Shown here piece after piece: positions 16,443-23,622 of a DNA stretch of 64,000 nt. This DNA is from JAHCIE01 sp034431435. Its GTDB lineage: Bacteria; Chloroflexota; Anaerolineae; Epilineales; JAHCIE01. Each line of letters begins with the position of its first letter. The stretch's first letter is position 1. The stretch spans positions 124,001-188,000 of the forward strand of contig DAOUDG010000016.1 in assembly GCA_034431435.1 (NCBI GenBank), written 5' to 3'. The notes beneath the pieces were generated by a model. That model ran no database searches. It worked only from the letters and a program-made list of their open reading frames with translations, and was not told the origin of the DNA. The translations under genes and the position numbers were made by a program.

Positions 16443-18050
16443 ATGACAGACTGGACGGTGGGCGTTCCGCAGCGCGTGCGAGCGTCGCTGCCGGCGCGCT
16501 ACAGGCAGTTGACGCTGGGTGAGCGACTGGCCCTGCTGGCGCTCCTGGTATTACTGCCCGCGGTTGCGCTCTACAACCTACCCTACGGGCCACGGACCTG
16601 GCACGATGAGGGCGCCGCCCTGAACGTCGCCAAGACCCTCGCCACGGAGGGGGTCTACGCGATGCGCAACTCCGACGGCTATCAGACGTTCGGCCCCGTC
16701 CAGAGCGTGGGGCCAACGGTTCTGCTGCCTGTCGCGCTGGCTCTCAAGCTGTTCGGCATCGGTCTGTTGCAAGCCCGTCTGGTAGCGGCGGTCTACCTGT
16801 GTCTGCTGCTCGCCGTCGCGGCGTTCCTCGCCTGGCGCCTGTTTGGGCTGCGGACGGCCATCGTGACGACGTTCCTGCTACTGGCTGTGCAGGATGTGCG
16901 ACTCCTGTACTTCGGCCGTCAGGTGCTGGGCGAAGCGCCCGCCCTCATGTTCTTTCTGGGTGGGATAGGCTTGTTCACCCTGAAGGCACGCGGTCGACTA
17001 CTCGTCGCCGTGGCGGCCGGGCTGCTCATCGGCGCGGCCATGGTGACGAAGAGTACCTACATTGCGATTGGCTTCGTGACGCTGGCGGTGGTGGGCGGCC
17101 TCGACTGGTTCTACTACCGACAGCACAATCGGCGCGGGCTGGTCGTAGCCGTCCTCGTTGCCGCCGCGTGTGTCGTGGCCTGGATGGGTGCGCAATACGC
17201 CTACTTCGGGCCTGACATCTTCTGGGACAACTCCAGGAAGATGCAGCAGCTGGCGACCGGGACGACCGGCTTCAACCCGCGGGTGATGGCCGCATCCCTG
17301 CAATTCTTCATGGGCTCCGGATCGGGGCACTTCCTGTATCTCTGGGGCCTCCCGGCCCTCCTGTATGGCGTCTTCCTGGCCCGTCGCCGCGATCAGTCCG
17401 GCTTCATAGCCGCCTTGCTGCTCGTCTTTGCCGTCCTCTGGCTGGGCTATTACTTCTGGAGTGTCCCCTGGATCGCCTACCTCTTCGCCCCGGCCGCCAT
17501 CGCGGCATTCTTTGTCGCGAAGCTCTGGCACGATCTGACCGCTGGCTTCACGCTACCCGGAGCAGCCCTGCGCCAGGAATGGGACCAGGGGCGACCGGGC
17601 CAGGCGACTCGTCACCTGGCGCTGCTGGCACTCTTCAGTATCGTGATTCTGTGGTCGCTCCAGGGCCGCCTGCGCAACGAGGTTCTGGTGCGCGACCAGG
17701 CTCCCCAAGAATTGGCGGCGATTCTGAATCGGACGGTTCAGCGAGATGAGGTGATCGAGACGTGGGAGCGCGAGCTGGCCTTTCTGACGAATCATCAGTA
17801 CCACTCCCCCGACCAATCTCTGCTGAGCAAGACCCACGCCGCCATGTATCGCGGCGGCACGAAGAACTATGGCCTCGGCCGCGATTCCCTTCTGCAGAGC
17901 CAATCACCGGCCTACCTCGTCCTGGGCTGGTATTCGCGCTGGCTCGACGCCTACGACCCCAGCTTCATCGCCGAGCACACGATACCGATCGCCTCGGTGG
18001 GTACAGGCGATACACGATACGAGTTGCGCAGAATCGTCGCTGAACGCTAG
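16443..18050 (+). CDS. ArnT/PMT-like GT-C glycosyltransferase (copy 1)
   Basis: 535 residues, polytopic. After TM1 comes the loop TWHDEGAALNVAKTL, with the acidic pair (DE) typical of GT39/GT83 enzymes that transfer sugars from polyprenyl-phosphate donors on the outer face. About ten TM helices precede a ~110-residue soluble C-terminus. It starts seven bases after the previous stop. It is clearly related to the next gene: both contain FGIGLLQARLV at the same place and a YYRQ after the mid-protein helices, so they are tandem paralogues. The donor could be made by the DPM1-like GT2 enzymes of this locus. The acceptor is unknown. Confidence 0.8.
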   Translation: MTDWTVGVPQRVRASLPARYRQLTLGERLALLALLVLLPAVALYNLPYGPRTWHDEGAALNVAKTLATEGVYAMRNSDGYQTFGPVQSVGPTVLLPVALALKLFGIGLLQARLVAAVYLCLLLAVAAFLAWRLFGLRTAIVTTFLLLAVQDVRLLYFGRQVLGEAPALMFFLGGIGLFTLKARGRLLVAVAAGLLIGAAMVTKSTYIAIGFVTLAVVGGLDWFYYRQHNRRGLVVAVLVAAACVVAWMGAQYAYFGPDIFWDNSRKMQQLATGTTGFNPRVMAASLQFFMGSGSGHFLYLWGLPALLYGVFLARRRDQSGFIAALLLVFAVLWLGYYFWSVPWIAYLFAPAAIAAFFVAKLWHDLTAGFTLPGAALRQEWDQGRPGQATRHLALLALFSIVILWSLQGRLRNEVLVRDQAPQELAAILNRTVQRDEVIETWERELAFLTNHQYHSPDQSLLSKTHAAMYRGGTKNYGLGRDSLLQSQSPAYLVLGWYSRWLDAYDPSFIAEHTIPIASVGTGDTRYELRRIVAER

Positions 18051-18058
18051 GGGGACGA

Positions 18059-19624
18059 ATGGCGAGCGCCAGTCTATCGAACCGAACAACCCACCTCAGG
18101 CTTCGATCTGCGCTCGTCTGGATGGCCTCGCTATCGGCCATCATAGCCCTGGTCTGGCTCGCCACATGGAATCAGCCTGCTTACCCCGCCACGTGGCAGG
18201 ATGAAGGCTTCACCCTGCAAGGGGCGATGAACCTGGCCCGCCACGGGCAGTATGCGATGAAGTCATCCGAGGGCTTTCGCGTCCTGGACCAGCCCCTCAT
18301 TGCGAACGGGCCTGGGGTTGTCCTCCCCATCGCAGGAATCTTCGCCGTCTTCGGCATTGGCCTGCTTCAGGCGCGTCTGGTGATGGCCGCCTTCCTTGTC
18401 ACGACGGTGGTAGTCTTCTTTCTGCTCACCCGGCGACTCTACTCGCTGCCGGTGGCTATCGTCGCATCGGTCATCGCGCTGGCCTGGCCTGACGAAGGTT
18501 TGCTCCTGTATGGCCGCCACGCCCTGGGGCTGGTCCCGGGCCTGCTATACTTTCTCCTGGGCTATCTGGCCTGGCTGACGGCGCTAGAGCGCCGCTCCCG
18601 AACCGCCGCCCTCGCCGCCGGTCTGCTGTTTGGGCTGGCATGCATTACCAAGGGGCAGTATCTCCTGCTCGTGCCCGCGTTGCTCGTCTTCGTCGCCCTG
18701 GACAGGCTCTACTACAGGCAGGTCAGCCTGTTCACCATCGGCCTGACGCTAGGCGCGTTGGCTCTGTCACTGATGGCATGGCAAGGGGTACAATTCGCCC
18801 TGGTTGGAGCTTCAGGCTACGCCGCCCACGTCGATGCCATTCGCTCCAGCACGGCTGTCACGGTACTGGCCCTGCGACCCCAGCGTATCCCCGGCAGTCT
18901 CTGGTATCTCCTGCGGTCGGGCGGCTACCTGTATCTTGTGCCTGGCCTGCTGTACGTGGCGTGGCTGACGCGCCAGCGCACCCTCGCCAGTTCTCGTAGC
19001 CTGCTGCTGCTCCTGCTGAGTGTCATCTGGCTGGCCTGGTATGCGTTCGCCTCGGTGGGCTGGTCGCGCTATGCCTTTGAGCCTCTCCTCTTCGGTGGCA
19101 TCTTCACCGCCAGACTGCTGGTGGACGCGGCGACCTTTCTGGTCGCGGCGGGGGGCGGAGCCACGGCAACCGGGCGAGCCAATCGCTGGCTACGCGGGGT
19201 GGCGGCGCTGTTCGCCATCGCCGTCGTGGTGGCGAACATCGCACATCTCGTCGGTCAGGTCAACCGCCTGACGGCGCACCAGGACATGGCGGCCGAGCGT
19301 TTCGCGCGCGCCGTCTCGGATCTCATCCCCGCCACTGCGCCCGTCGAATCGTGGGAATGGGAACTGGATGTCTGGGCCGACCTCAACGTTCACCACCCTA
19401 CCAACGTCTGGGTGGATGAGCTGACTAAAGTGACCCAGTTCGGGGAAGGTAGTAGCCGCCTGCCCTACGACCCGACCCCCTTCGCGCCCCAATACATGAT
19501 CGATGGCCCATTTTCGAAGTGGACCCAGTTGTACGCGGACTATCTCGCGACCGGCTGCTGCCGCCTCGTGCTGCGGGAAGGACCTTATGACCTGTATCAA
19601 GTTGTCCAGCCCACGCCACGCTAA
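18059..19624 (+). CDS. ArnT/PMT-like GT-C glycosyltransferase (copy 2)
   Basis: 521 residues with ~10 TM helices. The first external loop reads TWQDEGFTLQGAMNLARHG, again with the DE pair expected of GT39/GT83 catalysis. It shares FGIGLLQARLV, the ITKGQYL versus VTKSTYI region and LYYRQ with the preceding gene, which marks a tandem duplication followed by divergence. ATG 18059 follows GGGGGACGA, eight bases after the previous stop. It probably transfers a polyprenyl-phosphate-linked sugar on the outside of the membrane. Confidence 0.8.
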   Translation: MASASLSNRTTHLRLRSALVWMASLSAIIALVWLATWNQPAYPATWQDEGFTLQGAMNLARHGQYAMKSSEGFRVLDQPLIANGPGVVLPIAGIFAVFGIGLLQARLVMAAFLVTTVVVFFLLTRRLYSLPVAIVASVIALAWPDEGLLLYGRHALGLVPGLLYFLLGYLAWLTALERRSRTAALAAGLLFGLACITKGQYLLLVPALLVFVALDRLYYRQVSLFTIGLTLGALALSLMAWQGVQFALVGASGYAAHVDAIRSSTAVTVLALRPQRIPGSLWYLLRSGGYLYLVPGLLYVAWLTRQRTLASSRSLLLLLLSVIWLAWYAFASVGWSRYAFEPLLFGGIFTARLLVDAATFLVAAGGGATATGRANRWLRGVAALFAIAVVVANIAHLVGQVNRLTAHQDMAAERFARAVSDLIPATAPVESWEWELDVWADLNVHHPTNVWVDELTKVTQFGEGSSRLPYDPTPFAPQYMIDGPFSKWTQLYADYLATGCCRLVLREGPYDLYQVVQPTPR

Positions 19625-19636
19625 GGGGATTGCCTG

Positions 19637-21964
19637 ATGCTACCTCAAGCACGTAGCGCCAGCATCGCGACGCCCATAAGCGCCCGCGAGGTTCCAGCCA
19701 GCGCGGCCGTTCGCGTCCAGGCAACGCGGCTCGCCTCCCTCGACCTGATTCGCGCCACAGCGGTCATCTGGATCTTCCTGAATCACGTCGCGGAGCGCCT
19801 GTTCAGCTATCCATATATCGCCAATCCGGGGGCAGACTGGCCGCCTCTCGCCGAGCGTGTCCAGCAACTCCAGCCGTTGGCGGGCTATGGCCTGTGGACG
19901 TTGCCAGCCAACGCCCTCCGCTATGTTGGCTGGATGGGTGACCAGGGCGTGCAACTGTTCCTTATCGCCAGCGGCTTTGGTCTCACCTGGGCCTTGTTGC
20001 ACCGTTATGGGCGCGGGACGTTCGCCCTCGGCCCCTTCTACCTGGATCGGGCCAGGCGTATCCTGCCGTTGTGGTGGGGCGCTCACGTGCTCTTCCTGGC
20101 GCTCGCCGTCGTGCTAGGTCTGGGGCTAAGCCCAACCGACCCCAATTTCTACCTGAGCCTGGCGGGGCTGCGCGTGACGCCGTCCACCCTGTACTACTTC
20201 GCCCCGGCCTGGTGGTACGTCACCGTACTGATTCAGCTGTACCTCGTCTACCCGCTGCTGTGGCAGGGCCTGCGCCGCCTCGGCCCCACGCGCCTGCTGA
20301 TTGTGGCCTGCGTCGTTGCCTTCGGCGCGCGCGCCATTGGGCTGCTGACCCTCGATGGCTATCTGGATGCCTGGAGTCGCGGCGCGATCTTCATCACGCG
20401 CCTGCCGGAGTTTGCGTTTGGCATGACCCTGGCCGCCTGGCTGCACGACAACCCGGCCGCAACCCAGGCTCGCCTTCGCGCCCCCCTCACCCTGGTTGGC
20501 GCAGCCGTCGCCTATGTCGTCGGCACAGCCCTTTCGATAACCCTGGTAGGGATGACTTTCGCCCCCTTCCTGACCGGCGTCAGCGCGTTCATCCTGCTCG
20601 GCGCGCTCTTCAGCACACCCTCGGTCGCCCAGGCGGTGGGAGGCATCGGCGGATGGATCGGCCGCCACTCGTACTCGCTGTTTCTCGTGCAGCACCCTGT
20701 CATCGTGGCGTTGGTACCGGCCACCCTGCTGGTCAGCCCGGTGCGGATCGTGGGGGGAATCGTCGCAGCGACCGTAGGAACGGTGGCCCTGGCGCTGGTA
20801 TTGGAGGCCGGCGTCAATGCCACCCTGCGCGGCCTGTCGCGCGCGGTTGGCTCGCTGGGTCTGGCCCGCACCGCGATGGCCAGTGTCGCCGGCGTGCTCC
20901 TGCTGCTGGTTGCCCTGGTGGGCGCTGAGTTGGCGGTGCGGGCCATAGCGCCGCAGGAGGCGCTGGGCTGGGGGGAGCGACCGTCGCTGATGGCCGACCC
21001 AAAGCTCGGCTGGCGGCTCCAGCCGTCGCAGACAACGCGACTGCGCTGGGAGAGCTACGACTATCGCGTGACAGCCAACGCCCTCGGCTTCCCTGGCCCA
21101 GAATACCCACCCGCTAAAGCGCCGGGCGCGTTTCGCATCCTTGTGACCGGCGACGCCTTCAGCAGTGCGGAGGGGGTGAATACCGAGCAAGCGTGGCCGC
21201 GCCTGCTGGAGGAAGAGCTTCGGCAACGGCTACCAAACACGCCCGTTGAAGTGATGAACTTCGCGATGACAGGCTATGGTCCCAATCAGTACGCCGAGGT
21301 TATCCAGGACTACGCGCCGACCTATCAGCCTGATCTCATTGTGATCGAGATGTTCGTCAACGACTATCTAGACGCCCTCACCACTAACGACGCCTTCCAG
21401 GCCTCCATCGGCTTTGGCGAGCGGTCACCCGACGGCCTGCTGGCTGTGCTCGGCCTCACCCACCTGCGCCAGTTCCTGCGGCTACAGGTTCGCGAACCCC
21501 TCGCCGCATTCATCAAGAATCGCCCTGAGGCGCATGGCTACAGCCTGGGGAATTTCACCTTCCTGGAACGAGACTGGCCGGCGTGGGCCGACGGCCAGCG
21601 CGCCGTCGAGGCGCGCCTCCGGCAAATCGAGGGCGTGGCGAACCAGACCCACACCCCCGTCATGATTGTCATGGCGCCGGCCGCCCCCCAGGTCTGCGCC
21701 CCGCGCGATCTGGCTTACTATCCCCACAATGTCGACCTCAGCGACACGGCTCGCTTCGATCTCGACAAGCCCCAGCGCCTGACCCAAACGCTGGCCGACC
21801 AGATGCAGTTCACATATGTGGACCTGCGCTCCGCCTTGAGCCAGTTGCCCGAAGGATGCCCCTATCAACCGTCGAACATGCACTGGACGACCGCCGGTCA
21901 CAGCGCCGTCGCAGATTTCCTGGCCGCGCGCCTGGCGCGACTTCGCCAGGGCAGTGGGTCGTAG
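19637..21964 (+). CDS. Acyltransferase 3 (OafA/YrhL-like) fused to a degenerate SGNH domain
   Basis: 775 residues. Residues ~30-400 form a ten-helix acyltransferase-3 domain (LDLIRATAVIWIFLNHVAE near the start, and RARRILPLWW, here DRARRILPLWWGAH). After one more TM (~415-440) an SGNH/GDSL-like domain follows (about 490-770). The block I motif reads VTGDAFSSAEGV, so the nucleophile Ser of GDS is Ala507. The last block reads SNMHWTTAGHSAV, with Ser746/Asn747 where Asp is expected before His749. OafA-type fusions O-acetylate surface glycans; here the SGNH part looks catalytically dead and may bind or present the acceptor. Confidence 0.82.
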   Translation: MLPQARSASIATPISAREVPASAAVRVQATRLASLDLIRATAVIWIFLNHVAERLFSYPYIANPGADWPPLAERVQQLQPLAGYGLWTLPANALRYVGWMGDQGVQLFLIASGFGLTWALLHRYGRGTFALGPFYLDRARRILPLWWGAHVLFLALAVVLGLGLSPTDPNFYLSLAGLRVTPSTLYYFAPAWWYVTVLIQLYLVYPLLWQGLRRLGPTRLLIVACVVAFGARAIGLLTLDGYLDAWSRGAIFITRLPEFAFGMTLAAWLHDNPAATQARLRAPLTLVGAAVAYVVGTALSITLVGMTFAPFLTGVSAFILLGALFSTPSVAQAVGGIGGWIGRHSYSLFLVQHPVIVALVPATLLVSPVRIVGGIVAATVGTVALALVLEAGVNATLRGLSRAVGSLGLARTAMASVAGVLLLLVALVGAELAVRAIAPQEALGWGERPSLMADPKLGWRLQPSQTTRLRWESYDYRVTANALGFPGPEYPPAKAPGAFRILVTGDAFSSAEGVNTEQAWPRLLEEELRQRLPNTPVEVMNFAMTGYGPNQYAEVIQDYAPTYQPDLIVIEMFVNDYLDALTTNDAFQASIGFGERSPDGLLAVLGLTHLRQFLRLQVREPLAAFIKNRPEAHGYSLGNFTFLERDWPAWADGQRAVEARLRQIEGVANQTHTPVMIVMAPAAPQVCAPRDLAYYPHNVDLSDTARFDLDKPQRLTQTLADQMQFTYVDLRSALSQLPEGCPYQPSNMHWTTAGHSAVADFLAARLARLRQGSGS

Positions 21965-21967
21965 GCC

Positions 21968-23545
21968 ATGAACAATATGTTGCTGGCGCGAGCAGCCGTG
22001 TTCGGGATGTGCAGCCTCCTGCTGTTGGGTGAGGTACTGTGGCTGCGACGTTCCGGCGGCGCGGTGCGCCTCGGGCGGGGGGCGGTGGCTGTGATTCTGC
22101 TCGCCTACATGGGCGTGTTGCTGTTCCTGTTCGCCAATCACCTGCGCTTTCCCTTGAACCTGGACCTGATGGAAAGCGTCGTCTTACAGCACATCCAGCG
22201 CGCCGCGACGTTCCAGCCCATCTACCCGCAACCCACGCCTGAGTACGTGCCCCTATCCTACAATCCATTGTTCTACGTGCTGACGGCGCCGTTCACCTGG
22301 CTGCTGGGGGCAAGCCTCCCTACCGCCCGCCTGGTCGCAATCCTGGGGGCGCTGGGCAGCGCATGCCTGATGTTCTGGATCGTGTTCAAGACGACCCGCT
22401 CAGTATGGTGGGGGTTCGTCTCGCTCGGCCTGTTTGCTGCGGCGTATCGGGTGATGGATGTCTACCTGGACACGGCGCACTCCGACTCGTGGCTGCTATG
22501 CACAGCCTTGCTCGGCAGCTACCTCATCAGCCTGAAGCGATCGCGCGCCTGGAACATGGCCGGCATCATCGTGCTGGTCGCGTCGTTCTGGTTCAAGCAG
22601 CATGGCGCGCTCTTCCTGCTGGGTGGGCTGGTGTATCTGACGTGGCTAGAAGGCCGGCGCTCCCTGGTCTACTGGGGCGTCGCCGCTTTGCTAGGCCCGG
22701 CCCTGTACCTTTTCGCCGGACCGGCCCTGTTCGGGCCTGCCTTCCACTTCTTCACCTGGCAGACGCCGCGCGGCTGGACAGAGCTAAATGTCGCCACCGT
22801 CAGTCGCTATCTGCGGTTCATCGTGATCTCATATCTGCCGCTGGCGCTTATCGCGGGGGCCTACGCCCTCTGGAGCCTCCTCAAGCCGCGCCAACGCCTC
22901 ACGGTCTGGGTCGTGCAATTTGGCGCCGCCTTGCTGAGCGGTCTCATGGGCAGTCTCGACCCCGGCTCCTCCAACAATGTCTACATCGCCATGGGCGCCT
23001 GGTTCATCCTCCTGGGGGTGCTTGGCCTGTGCGATTTCTCGCGGCGGCTGCCCCAACTGCCGCGCTACGGCCTGGATACGCTGGTGCTGATCGCGACGCT
23101 GACCTTGCTGCTGTACGACCCGCGTCCCCTCGTCGTCTCGGCCGAGGCCCCCCAGCGCTATCAGGAACTGGTCACGCTGCTGGAAGGGTTGGATGGGCCA
23201 GTGTATGCGCCCTCCATCGGGCAGCTGCCCACTGGCTACACCCTCTCCCCCGCCGCGCATTGGGTGGCGCTGGAAGACATGATTCGCGGGCCAGGCATCG
23301 ACACGCGCAACAACCCGCTGACGCGCCGCCTGCTGGACCCCGCATTGCGCCCATCAGGCCCCGCCTACATCCTCGCCAATTATCCCGTCGAAGCGTATCC
23401 GTGGATAGAGTTTCTCAACGAGACCTACGTGCTCGACACGGACTTCGGCGCGCGTTTCCAGTCGCTGGGGGTACTGCCCAAGCGTTGGGACCATGCGTTC
23501 CCGCGCTACCTGTATCGCCTGAAGGACGCATCAGCCGCACCGTAG
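21968..23545 (+). CDS. Polytopic membrane protein, GT-C-like
   Basis: 525 residues with about ten to eleven TM helices and a C-terminal extracytoplasmic tail of ~110 residues. The first large loop contains NLDLMESVVLQHIQRA and later PLSYNPLFYVLTAPFTWLLG, resembling PMT/ArnT-like glycosyltransferases, though the classic DE pair is less clear than in the two genes further upstream. It begins three bases after the previous stop (spacer GCC), consistent with an operon. It is likely an outer-face glycosyltransferase, but a definite family was not recognised. Confidence 0.65.
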   Translation: MNNMLLARAAVFGMCSLLLLGEVLWLRRSGGAVRLGRGAVAVILLAYMGVLLFLFANHLRFPLNLDLMESVVLQHIQRAATFQPIYPQPTPEYVPLSYNPLFYVLTAPFTWLLGASLPTARLVAILGALGSACLMFWIVFKTTRSVWWGFVSLGLFAAAYRVMDVYLDTAHSDSWLLCTALLGSYLISLKRSRAWNMAGIIVLVASFWFKQHGALFLLGGLVYLTWLEGRRSLVYWGVAALLGPALYLFAGPALFGPAFHFFTWQTPRGWTELNVATVSRYLRFIVISYLPLALIAGAYALWSLLKPRQRLTVWVVQFGAALLSGLMGSLDPGSSNNVYIAMGAWFILLGVLGLCDFSRRLPQLPRYGLDTLVLIATLTLLLYDPRPLVVSAEAPQRYQELVTLLEGLDGPVYAPSIGQLPTGYTLSPAAHWVALEDMIRGPGIDTRNNPLTRRLLDPALRPSGPAYILANYPVEAYPWIEFLNETYVLDTDFGARFQSLGVLPKRWDHAFPRYLYRLKDASAAP

Positions 23546-23622
23546 TTCCCTCGGACTTCTAGTTCTGACGCCTGTCAGTTGCGTTGACACCCGGCCTTGC
23601 CTGAGGGAGAAGGTGAGATAAC

